Source of the DNA: Bedellia somnulentella
Taxonomy: Eukaryota; Arthropoda; Insecta; Lepidoptera; Bedelliidae
Assembly (NCBI GenBank): GCA_963576735.1
Contig: OY755174.1
Location: 9,548,001 to 9,612,000, forward strand
Direction: 5' to 3'
Length of the DNA: 64,000 nucleotides
In this document: in pieces, positions 34,041-45,400 of the stretch
How positions within the stretch are numbered: position 1 is the stretch's first letter
How the letters are laid out: every line of letters starts with the position of its first letter
Notes under the pieces: generated by a model
The model's input: only the letters and a program-made list of their open reading frames with translations
What the model was told of the DNA's origin: nothing
The model's database searches: none
Program-made: the position numbers and the translations under genes

Positions 34041-34436
34041 AAGCGCTTGGCTTTAAATGCGGCGGTCTCGGGTTCGGTCCCCGGGGGGGTAAACTCAAAA
34101 ACATTATTTGTAAGATTTGACCCAGTCTGGAAGGATATTGCAGGCTTGAATCACCTGATTATCTGAAAAATTAAGATGATTCCGTGCTTCGGAGGGCACG
34201 TTAAGCCGTCGGTCTCGGCTACTATTACGGTAGTAGTCGTTAGTCTGCCAACCCGCAATTGGCCAGCGTGGTGGACAAGGCCAAATCACCCTTTATAGGG
34301 TAGGCTCGAGCCGAGAGTAGTGAGGAATTGCTAAAACTGTTTAAATAACATCTATTTTTAACACTAATCATCATACAGTGAGTCAATATATTGTTATAAT
34401 GTATATTTACTATTCTTATGGTATTATAATCGAAGA

Positions 34437-34718
34437 AGCAATGTGCTTTTTCTTAAGTTATATATATGGTTAATTTATCAAGGCTGATAACGGTGAGAGA
34501 AAAGATCGTGAAACAACCTACATTGCTGAGCTATTATATGACAATGTATTAGTGCAATACGGCTATAGGCCTGCCCCTATCACGTGAGTACACTGTCGAA
34601 GCTAAACGTGGGTACTATGAACACCAGATGAAAATGTCACGTGATTTTCAAAAGTATTAGTACCTCTGTCGACCCCTTCGGGGATATACGGCGTGAACGA
34701 TTGAGTTGAGTTGAGTTC
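34437..34718 (+). repeat. Family S SINE, 5'-truncated
   Basis: Body and tail, ending GAACGATTGAGTTGAGTTGA. The tRNA-like head is lost. Confidence 0.8.
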
Positions 34719-35810
34719 TATTTATAATTTTCATTCGTTACAATGATTCAATGTTGCCAAATTAGCAATATTTTTTGGAAGGTCATGTATATGAGAAAAA
34801 CTAAATAATCCTATGAAATATTAATAATTTTTAAAAGTCAGTTTCTATTTTTTTATCCTTTATCAATAAAGGTAGGATGTAAGGATTTAAAAATACAGGT
34901 ACTTCCATAACGTCCAGTTTTCAAAATTCTGTGTTCTGATGTTAAAAGGTAAGATAAGTAATAAAATCAATACATTCAAATTCAAAGGTGACACACCAAT
35001 AACTATAAATTGTCCAGCACAGGTGTTTAGTGTTTATATTACCTTAATCCTAAATAATCTTCAAAGAGCGATAATTAGTTTCCATATCAGTAACATGCAT
35101 ATAACCTCTGCCGTTACTAATGATTAGTTAAGAAAATTAAAAACTCTGGATATTTAAGTACGAGCAAATTTGTCAGGCTTTAGTACTACTAATGTGTCTT
35201 GTATGAAATTGTGTATAAATTGATTCACGTTTTTTTTTAATGTTTCTCAGTATAGATCCGTAGATGAGATCCATATCCAAATGCATACGTGGATGGTAGT
35301 GTTGTTTATCAAATTTTGTATGATTTGGGTTTCCGTCAAATGGCGCCTCTCGCCATAAAATGAGTTTATTTTGGAATTTTCCGACCAATCACAACGCAGC
35401 TCTTTTGAATTTCTAGTGAATTTTTCTGATTGGCCGGTTTGAAAACATTCCGACCAATCACAGCGCATCTCTGATCGACTAAAGTTTGCGCGCGCTTATG
35501 ACACTCAAGCAAAGTCTATGGGCCAAAATCGAAACTTTGAAATTCTGTAACAATTAACTTAATCTAGTTACATCAGATGTCTGAATTTTGTGCACACCAC
35601 GGCCGCGAACTGTACAAAACGATACCTGAACCTCTAGCTTAACTCATCGCGTCACAGGCTTCCGGGCAAGAAAGAGGCTTACAGAAATAATATATAAAGA
35701 AGATATTGTATTGCTTTCATTCTGATCCTAAATAGTTATCATTAAGTAGGCTTTTAACATATAATTGTATAAACTTAAAAATATCTTTACGTTCATATTA
35801 TACAAACGTA
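34719..35810. other. Intergenic with a CCAAT-containing segment
   Basis: Two CCGACCAATCACARCGCA motifs and an intervening GATTGGCCGG lie at 35380-35470. Otherwise AT-rich with no gene. Confidence 0.45.
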
Positions 35811-36001
35811 TATACATATACTCACACACGGCCATAAATCCCAAAAAGGGGTAGCCAGAGCTTCAGAGCTGAAAACTCAACCACATTTGGAAGATGATAG
35901 GGGAGAAGATGGTAGAAATAAAGTATCGTTGGTGATGAGTTTCCAATCGCATCGCCCAAAAACCACTTACAAAGCCTCATACCCACAATCGCCCCTACGT
36001 C
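35811..36001 (-). repeat. Family R repeat, 5'-truncated
   Basis: Reverse copy: CATATACTCACACACGGCCA to CCACAATCGCCCCTACGTC. Confidence 0.8.
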
Positions 36002-36189
36002 AAAAGCAGGAGCAACAACGACGTTTCCTCGTTGGAATCCATATTTGTAATGCAGTACGAAGAATCACCCCAATCTGAACAAGTCGCGCGGCTGCAGTTG
36101 AATGAAAAGACATCAGCTACTGTCGCGCGGCTACAACACGGCAGCCGCGTGACTTGCGACATATTGAAAAGGCGCCCTGCACTTCGCAG

Positions 36190-36352
36190 TGGAATACTTT
36201 TGTATCATAAATGGTAAATCATTAATGTAAATCAGAAATATTAATGGTCCAAGTATAGAACCTTGAGGAACGCACACCTCTATTCCTGCTCCTCCCAACG
36301 TAGTTCCATTAATATCAACCTTTAAAGTTCTTTTACTAAGATATGATGCCAC
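36190..36352 (-). pseudogene. LINE reverse transcriptase fragment
   Basis: The minus strand reads TLKVDINGTTLGGAGIEVCV then PQGSILGPLIFLIYINDLPF. This is the conserved PQGSxLGPxLFxxYINDL block of the same family as 21850-23600. No continuation into the catalytic FADD motif. Confidence 0.85.
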
Positions 36353-36364
36353 TAATTTGCGAAT

Positions 36365-36770
36365 GTTTGCGAATTTGTAAAAACTTCGAAGGTAGGGACC
36401 GCAAACACTACTTAAAAGTGTAAAAGAAACAAAGGATAGAAGAATTTCGCACTGGCAGCCTCTCTCGCACGGTAGCTCAATTGGCAGAGCGACGGGGGCG
36501 CATACCCGAGGTCGCGGGTTCGATTCCCGCCTGTGTCGAAATTTTTCTTCCCTTTATTTATCATGAGGTTTTCATGAACAAAAACATTCAAATTATGTGA
36601 TAGTTAGGCGTTCTCAACATTTGCATTCTATCTGAAAAGGAAGACAAATGGGCTTCCGAATTTGTAAAAAATTCGGAGATGGGGAACGCAAACACTACCC
36701 GAGGTCACGGGTTCGATTCCCGCCTGTGTCGAAATTTTTCTTTCCTTTATTTATTATTTATTTATCAGTT
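36365..36770 (+). repeat. Two tandem copies of a tRNA-headed SINE (SINE C)
   Basis: GCGAATTTGTAAAAACTTCG..., then GGTCGCGGGTTCGATTCCCG, CCTGTGTCGAAATTTTTCTT and CCTTTATTTAT occur at 36365-36560. The order recurs with small changes at 36655-36770. Copy 1 also keeps an A box-like TAGCTCAATTGGCAGAGCG. It is a tRNA-like head, not a foldable tRNA gene. Confidence 0.75.
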
Positions 36771-36869
36771 TTATATTCACTTTTTAATTACTATTCGATA
36801 CAAATTATCTTCTAGTATTTTTTTTTATTATTATTGATAAATATTCTATTTTAAGTTCGAATTTCAGCT

Positions 36870-36963
36870 AGAGAGGTTTGTCAGGATCGTACAAAGTGGC
36901 GATCGATAGTCTCTGCCTACCCCAATGGGAACAATGGGCGTGAGTATAAGTAAGTAAGTAAGT
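36870..36963 (+). repeat. RTE LINE 3' end fragment
   Basis: TTTGTCAGGATCGTACAAAG to GGGCGTGAGTATAAGTAAGT matches the end of the LINE at 28905-28990. Confidence 0.8.
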
Positions 36964-37914
36964 AATTTCAACATTTAGAAAACAGTTCACAGAATTTACG
37001 TATCACAGATGCTTTATTTTCCACAACTTCATTAGTACATAAATTCATTTTCTAGAAGTATCATTTCCCAGAAAAACTAAAACCAGATTATTATAATGAA
37101 TTTTTTGCTTTTACCATCTATATCTTTTACTATAATCTAATTATTCCAAAGGATTAAAACACCGAAGTAACTTTATCTATAGTCTTAAAAATGGCAAATC
37201 TCTTTAACTAGATATTTTTTATGTTAGAAGAATTGTATAAATAAAACGCGGATGCATGCCTGTTTGTATGCATACTTGCTTGCTTGTTTGCATGCTTGCT
37301 TGTTTGCATGCTTGCTTGCTTGGTTGAATGTAAGAGGGGTGCAGGGGGGCAGATCCCCCTGCTTGGTTAGTTAGTTCACATTTAGTTAGGTTAGGTTAGG
37401 TTAGACTATGTATAAAACGAGCGAGCGGAGCGCAGCGGAGCGAGCACTTTAAATGCCTGATGCATGCCTATATGCTACATGCTTCCATGCTTGCTTTCAT
37501 GCATACTTGCTTGTTTGCAGCTTGCTTGCATGGTTGCTGCATTTAGGGAACGGGGGGCGGGGTATACTACTTACATAAAATATGCCTGGAAAATTATTTA
37601 TAGCAGTAGGTATCATTCAATACATCTGTATTGTAAATGTATGGAAAATGATTTTATGGAATAGTGATTATTCGGAAAAGCAATATAGCGGAATTTAGTT
37701 ATATCTGGGTTTTGATTCTGTGGGAATCCGTCATATCTAGTGGTTATTTAGTGGTTAATCATAATGATAGTAAAGAAAAAAAAAGTCAATCGATCTGGAA
37801 TGTAAGAACATTTGAAATTTTGGTGAAACAACATCATGGCAATTAAAAAAAAGTTGATTAGTTTTCGGTACAATCATAATCTGCTTTAAAAGTGTCGGAA
37901 ATATAGTATGTAAC
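36964..37914 (-). mobile_element. hAT-like non-autonomous element, copy 1 (reversed)
   Basis: Inverted homologue of 45364-46279. It keeps TTCGGAAAAGCAATA, the (GCTT/GCAT)n stretch at 37245-37330, a TTAGG run and the GTATGTAAC terminus at 37914. The other terminus is damaged. Confidence 0.75.
37383..37410 (+). repeat. Interstitial TTAGG tract
   Basis: About four TTAGG units, the insect telomere motif, but inside a dispersed repeat. Confidence 0.8.
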
Positions 37915-39189
37915 TGTTGTGATGGTTTAGGATAGCATAGTCATTTTTTTCTGTTGATTCCCTTTTCTCATCATAAGGCTATAAGGCCAAAAATGAGCTT
38001 CCACGTTAGAAATTCCTCTGTCTTAAACCACGCCCTAAGCCACAAAATCCTAAGTAATAATCTGAGGCTAATAGCAATTAGATTAATATTATAACGGTAT
38101 GGATATAACCGAATTAATACATTTTCTTTCTTTCGCCATATTCTTTTCAAAACAAAAAATATTTACATAAGTAATTGAACAGTTTTACACAGAAGTAGAA
38201 TGATGCTGAAAACGAAGGTTTGTGAGGTGGATGCACATTAACTTGGTAAATAATAATAATTTTGCTTAAACCGTTACAAAATTATTTCCAAAATTAATTA
38301 AAACTTACTTATTTACTTTTATATAATATATAAATATATACATTTTATTATTACATAAAATTTTATTTGCCACAGTATTTTCAACGAGATAGTCTTTTTT
38401 TAAATATCCTTGAAAACTGGTAGATATTTAGCCAATCGCACCCCTACCGGAATTGCGTTCCACAATTGAACAGCCTGCACAGTAAACGAGGTTAGGCTTA
38501 CATAACACCTAGGTTTCTAACCACAGGGATAAAATAAATTAATGTTCCATCAAATAAAACAGATTTACAGTCCGCCCATATGCCGCACACAAGCACATGG
38601 ACATATTTAATTGGTCAAGATTAGTTATATGTGTTTATTCAGTAAATTGCAAACATAACACGTAACTAAGAATATCACACATCAGTACTATGCAAAATAT
38701 TAACAACTAAACTACTTTGAAGTAATCTTGAAATGAAATAACCCATATTTATTGGTCGGCGGCGTCATCATATAGATTTTTAATAAAATGTTGATAGATC
38801 TTACGCGTTGATGTCGTTTTTATATCAATATTAATAACAGTGGCTACCGAAGCATAAGGCAACAATCATAATGTGCAATATACAATTTCCCATACTGTAA
38901 TCTAAAGCTAAAATAAAAACATAGCAAGAAATATGTTTACGAGTTCAATGAACACCGACATAACAAGCACCAAGTATCGAAAACACGACATCGTGTGAAC
39001 AAGGAGGCAGGTATAAGTATCGACACAGAAATGGCCGGCCCGCTCTAAATACTCGTATAATCTTGATAGGATTAATCTGTCAATCGTGCCTCGAAAATAA
39101 TGACACTCATACGTTTAAAGTCTAATACAAAACGAAAAAAGCTCTGTTATCTTTTCAACCTTATGTAGAGCATCTCAGTGCAAAAATAT
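37915..39189. other. Upstream flank of the protease gene
   Basis: AT-rich; no repeat or coding signal recognised. Confidence 0.4.
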
Positions 39190-39196
39190 TATAAAG
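39190..39196 (+). promoter_or_regulatory. Candidate TATA box of the protease gene
   Basis: TATAAAG, about 130 bases before the ATG. No clear initiator stands 30 bases downstream. Confidence 0.35.
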
Positions 39197-39322
39197 AGAC
39201 GTTCACACGCCAGGAAAGCATTTCGTGAAGAGGCTCCTTACGAGTCACATGTTCACGGCGCGGGCAGTTGCGGTTTGACTACACACGGTTTGGCAATTGA
39301 TGGTCAGTGCGCTCTGGGAACC

Positions 39323-39449
39323 ATGGTGTCTACCGGCACCAAGTTACTACTACTGCTCAACTTCATAGCAGTAGCTTATGGAAGTTTCGAAGAAGGCTTT
39401 TCGGAAAAAGATGGAGCTTTTTATAAACATGATGCTGTTGTTATTAATG
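39323..39449 (+). CDS. Clip protease exon 1
   Basis: Residues 1-42: signal peptide and the start of the mature chain. Confidence 0.9.
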
Positions 39450-42400
39450 GTAAGAGAATTTATAAAATCTATTTCAGTTATATTTATTAACCTTAATGTA
39501 AAAATATCAAAACAAAAAACTATTTTAATTAAAAATATCAGTTATATCATTTAATATAAATTTACGTTCCGTAACTCTGTTCAAGATTCTAATTGGGTTT
39601 TTAACTAAGTTTGTGGTCTAATTGTATGTTTATGAAAGTAGAACTAATATAAATAAGTAAACAAACTTGACACCGCAAGGATAATAACTTGACAAAAGTA
39701 GTAAAAGTTAGTAAAGTACATTTAAAACAATGCGCGCCGCAAGGTGACACGCTAACATTATGAGGTTTGTAGGCTAGAGAAAGTTACGATTTACAAACTA
39801 CAAGCAAAATTAAAAAGTTATTGGATTTTTAAATGTGCCTATTTCACATATATTGATTGTCTTGATATTAATTCGCGGAAATAAATTGGTACTCATTTTA
39901 CCAAGATCATCATTCGAAAAATATACCATCAAGATAAAAAATATGATCTTTACGGTACCTAATTGTCGTGGGCAGTTTCTGCGTAAAGTACCCAGGATCA
40001 ATTCAATGCTAATGTAGATCCTCCCACACCGCACCAAACGGGCTGATCAATCAATCCATTGTTATAATTTTGGCAATGAACTTTTAAGTATCTGTACTGT
40101 TTTTTGTGATATCTCAATATGATTAGCTTCGTCGAAGTAGTTGACATTTCCTCAAGTATAGTAAAAACAACAGTGTGGAGCACGAAAAGCTACGTTGTAT
40201 TATAATCCTATTTGAGAGATGACTTAGTCCACTGTATATTACTTTATTTATCTCACCTTTCGAAGGGGTTTAAATTAATAAAGTTTTTGCTGAGCGCAAT
40301 GTATAAATTGAAATGGCAAATATTCTGGTCGGGATCAGGTTTAATCAGAAGATGTTACACCTAGCCAAGCTAAAGTTGTCTAGGTAAGGTAGGTCCAGGT
40401 CCTCTTGACACCTCAAGGTCGGTTATTTGCGCGGGATCCTGCACGACTCTTTCGTATGTCTTCATTAAATGTAAAATAAACTGAACGATTGACACCCTGA
40501 TTGTTGTATTTGTGGAGTAAACGTATTTTATTTATACATTTGTTTGGCATCTTCAAGGCTTTCACATGTTATTTATAGCGTGAACGCCTACAATCATTAG
40601 GTCAATGGCCAATTATGCTTCGCATGAAACGAATGTTTTAATTTACGAAAAAGGATATTTGATTAAAAGTACAGTAAACTATAATTCAATATAACGGTTT
40701 TAAATAGATTACTATTAGAGGAGATTTGTAATTTTGGAAAATTATTAGTCGGCGCCCAATTGAACCATCAATTCAAACACAATTTAATTGAACTGGTTAT
40801 TACGACTATTCCAGTCAAATCCAGTATTTAAATTTTACCACTAGGTGATTGATGTACTGTTAGTTGAAAAATACATAGATAATTGTCATTTCAGCTGCCG
40901 TGACGCGTACCAAGAGAGATCTAACAAACAACACTCGGAATGGCAAACAATTCGTATTACTACATCCAAAACAGGTAAGCTCTTTCTTTACAAAACACCG
41001 TTATAAGCGCATGCGTCAAAACAATTGTATAAATATATTAATTACTCAAACAGTTCAAAGACACTTTAACTTTTTAGGCGACAGATAATGAGGCTTTTGG
41101 TCTTGAATGCGAGACTACATTAGGCAAGAGAGGCACTTGCAAAAGATTCCGAGACTGTTACCCATTGCTGAAGGTTTCTGATGTTGATGGTTGGGATGGA
41201 TGGGTCATGGGACATTATGATACCTGCAGCTACATCAGCGGAGATAATATGGAGGTACTTTTCTTTCATATTTGTAGGTTATATTTTAGAATTGAAACTT
41301 TATCCTTGTCGGCGATAATATTATTGCTTTGTGAATATTATTAATTTTAACTCGTCTTAGTTTCTATATTTCGTCATAGATTCGTTGCCATTCTTAGTTG
41401 AAACTATTCACAATATTTTAATCATGGTTACTTTAGGTTACCGATAACTCTACACAGTGCAAAAAATTCAAAAAAGTGTAGCCAGATCTTCAAAGTTATA
41501 AAATTAATCAGCCAACTGTAATAGTAGATTCTAAACTTAGATATTCGAAAGTTTATAATTGTTTCGTTAATACATTAGCATCTTCAGTTATTAAATCTTA
41601 AGAACTGAGACTGGCTCTAAATTATGTGAATACATTATGTTGGAAATGCTTATGTTATGTAGTGTATTCGTACAAAACGGCAATAGGCCTACCCCCTATC
41701 ACGTGAGTAAACTGTTCAAGCATAACATGGGTACTCTGAAGACCAGGTGACTATGCCACGTGATGCTGAAGTATGCTGAAGTATTCGTACCTCTACCAAC
41801 CCCGTCGGGGATATCCGGCATGAAGGCTTGAGTCTTGAGGTCTTGAGCTTAAGTCACAGGAATACGTTGAAATCACAGTATAGATACTATAGATTAGATA
41901 TTGATTTTTATTACGTGGAAACACTAAGCATGAGATTGTATTGTTATAATAACGCATTATAAAATATGTTTCTTGGTTATTAACCTATATTATAAAAACA
42001 GACTACTGCAGCTTAGCTACTGAATCATTTGGGATAATGATTGGGCTCACTTCATAGGTTTTTTCTCAACCTTACATTGAAATTTCTTTGCTAAAGGTTT
42101 TCGGTGTATGCTGCACGGATGCGCCAGACACTCCTCCGCAGCAGGAGGCGGATGTTCAGCGCCTCGGAGCATATCCAGCTGTAAGACCAGTCCAGGTGCC
42201 TCCGCTGCAATATCCTGGGTAAGCATTTTCGTTTAGAATGTTTTTTTTTTATGGTAGATATATTTTTATGGTATGGTTAGAATGGTATTAAATTGTTAAT
42301 TAGATAAAATAATTACTTTAAGAAGCATTACTATGGCAAATTAGTATGAAAAAACTAGAGAGGACTACAATTTATTATTTTACACGAGAAACTCAGTCAA

Positions 42401-45400
42401 ATTAGCTTTATGTTTCCATAGGATAATATTAATTTACATAGATTTGAAATTCAGTACGAATGTTGGATTATCATTGCCAATAAAATTTCCGAAAATCCAA
42501 TCGATATAACGGCGGGTGCGCAATAATGTAATCGAGATCATATGTTGATCAAATTATTTCAAGGAATACCGAAGGTAGAATCACATTTACGGACATAATC
42601 TTAAGCAATCTTTTAGTAGGATTTGTTTATCAGTATCGAAAATAAAAGAACTATTTAAGCGATGCCACGTGTTACCCAAACATATCGAAAGAAACTTTGC
42701 ATACCGTAGGACTGGAGAGACCCATTAAAGGAGTATATGTCGGCAGGTAAAATTAGTTCTTGTTTCTAGTAGATATGTTATAACTGTAATTTACTTCACT
42801 GAATTGATAAAAGTTCTTTTTGGCATGCATCAAATAATCACATATGTTATTTATTACTGAGAAGAGTAAATACCTTAGTCAATTACTTCGTATTTTTGCG
42901 TTCATAACTAGAGTATTATGCTAATGCACAACCAATGAGGTAGCTCTGTTTACATCTTCAAGGGATGTGACTACATTAAATATTCACAAATATCATATGC
43001 AATAATTATCGCAACTGCTTTAATACCAGAAATGGTCTTTGATGTATATCTGAAACAGGAACAGGAATAGGTCAAGTATAGAACCTTGAGAAACTTCATC
43101 TCCATTAATAAGAATGTTTTTGTTCATGAAAACCTCATGTGGGGATTATTAGTAATAAATAAAGGAAAGAAAAATTTCGACACTAGCGGGGATCGGACCC
43201 GCAACCTCCGGGTAGTGTCGAAATTATTCTTCTATATTTATCTCCATTTCTGATTCCTATGACATGTTTACACTAATATCAACCTTGTGTATTCTGTTAT
43301 TAAGGTGTAATGGCTTTATTTTAGTTTTTTATTAGGGTTCCGTACCAAAAGGTAAAACGTATCTGTCTTTCTGACTGTCTCCAGGCTATATCTCATAAAC
43401 CGTGATAGCTAGAAAGCTGAAATTTTCACATAAGACGACTAAAAGGTAAAAGAAGAATAATAAGAATAATATTACATAATGTATCTTTGTAATAATAAGG
43501 TGTGTACAATAAACGTGATTTTTTCGTATTTTTAATTAATATTAAAAACGGTAACAAGTAGACGATTCAAATTTTCACAGAATGTTTACTTGTAATTGTA
43601 AGTATATCACCTTTCAAAATAAATAATTAAATAACAGTAAAGTAAATATCAAAGTGGGGCTCCCATACAAAAACGTAATTTTCTATTATAGATGATAGTA
43701 CGGAACCCTCCCTGCGTGAGCCGACTCGCATTTGGCCGGTTTTTAGTTTCTATGATTATTGAACCTAAAAAGGAAAATTTAAATTAGAAGAGTATAATGA
43801 AAGCCCTGGTTTGTTTTAATACTTACTTCCGTGTATATTAATTACGAACATCAGTTCAAATGGGTCAAGAAGGAACTAGAGTTTTTAAATATGTGTTTTC
43901 AGATACTCAGCAAATCTTCTGTCAGCGTTATCTCCGTGGACATTAAACAACAACTTCGTGGGTATCCGTCAGATACCTGCACAGTGGCCGCCCACGATCC
44001 CGCCGCTGCCAACTCATCCACCAGATCACACGGCAGCCACCCACCCGCCTGCATTAGGTTGGATTTTAATTTGATATACCCATTATTATAGCTCATATAT
44101 TTGTCCCCACCTAGGGCTTCGGATCTGCCTTGAATACGGTTATTAGATCATAGTTCATCATGCTGACCGTGCAGATTGACGGACATAAGTGACTTTTAGC
44201 ATTGTAATAGCCGGTCCCGGTGACGTCTTAACGTGTCTATCTGTGATAGACCTCACAAAGATATGCGTGTACCCTCCGGTAATCTAACCCTAAGTCGTGG
44301 GCCTATAGCTCTATTCGGCCACAGAGGCAGTTAAACACAGACATATTTTGACAATATTCGATCTCAGGCACTACGCAACTAATAAAATCATGTTCCTAAC
44401 ATGTAAACAAATCCAGGCCCAATTTGATTTTTTAGAAATCACCACATGAGGTCTTCATGAACAAAAAACATTCTAATTACTTGTTAATTAGATAGTCGTT
44501 TTTGCGGCATAAGACGTCCAGTGCCATGATTTGCAATTTAATTTGTTTAAAAAAAAAAAAAAACATGTTGATGTTTACCAACACTTTGTAAGTCAGTTCC
44601 TATAATGTCTTCCTAATTATAGACTGAGTTAAGTGTTTTTGGGTTCTTTCAAAATAAAAGCTACGAATCGGAGACAAACAGTGTTGCGCAGCAAAGTTTA
44701 ACAACAAGCTAATTAGGCTGCAATCTTTCAAATTCAAAAAGAAACATAGTCACAAACACACACACACACACGCATACACACAGAAACACATACACACACA
44801 TACTCATACACTCACACATATATACAGACAAGCATGTATAATCCTAAGTTTTTCATTTATTTTTTTATTGTTTTATACAAAATTTGCTTTCTTTTTTTTT
44901 ATATCATTTTAGCTTCTTTTAGTATGTAATTTTAACTATATTTTTCTTATATTGTCCTTCATAATGGGACACGTCGTTATTGCTGATTGTTACCTGGGAA
45001 TACTTCTCACACTACGGGCAACCCTTGTGAGAATTATATGTCATTATGTAGTGTCATAATTTATGCCAATAAACAATTTTTATTTTTTTTTATTTTTTTA
45101 TTTTATCTTGCAAAAAAAAATATGCGCAGCGGCTAAGGAATCAAATTTATCTTTAATTTTTAATTTTTATCTTTTGATAATTATATATAATGGGATGATT
45201 CGCGTTCGAGAGAATATCCATACATACATATACATACTCAAGGCTATAAATCCCTAGAAGGGGTAGCCAGAGCTTAGCAATTAGAAATTCCTCATCCACT
45301 TTTGGAAAGTTGAGTGGGGAAAAGACGGTAAAGTAAAGGTTGTTGGTGATGGGTCTCCAATCGGGTTACATACTGTATATCCGAAACTTTTAAACCCGAA

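Larger units (their letters stand above)
33344..34326 (+). mobile_element. tRNA-derived SINE with 11-bp TSD, split by a TIR element
   Basis: ATTGCTAAAAC at 33333-33343 recurs exactly at 34327-34337. Between them the SINE head (GACTGCCTCCGTGGTCGCAC) continues after the inserted element as AAGCGCTTGGCTTTAAATGC and the B box GGTCTCGGGTTCGGTCCCC. The body holds CTTCGGAGGGCACGTTAAGC and GCCAGCGTGGTGGACAAGGC. Without the insert it is about 308 bp. Confidence 0.9.
42219..43902. other. Protease intron 4
   Basis: Holds a LINE fragment (minus, about 42930-43300) split by a SINE C insertion, and a Helitron-like repeat at 43331-43745. The first 700 bases show nothing. Confidence 0.6.

Noticed and set aside
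33840..34166. 108-aa open frame
   Set aside because: Runs across the boundary between the TIR element and the SINE and is composed of their repeats.
36475..36540. Functional tRNA gene
   Set aside because: A and B boxes are present but the anticodon arm does not close properly. The same sequence recurs as part of a SINE with a TTTA tail.
37383..37410. Chromosome end or telomere fusion
   Set aside because: Only about four TTAGG units, inside a dispersed repeat whose other copy carries the same tract in reverse.
39275..39490. Protease start codon at 39275
   Set aside because: The frame begins with TTG, not ATG, there. The ATG at 39323 has a good context and begins the signal peptide.
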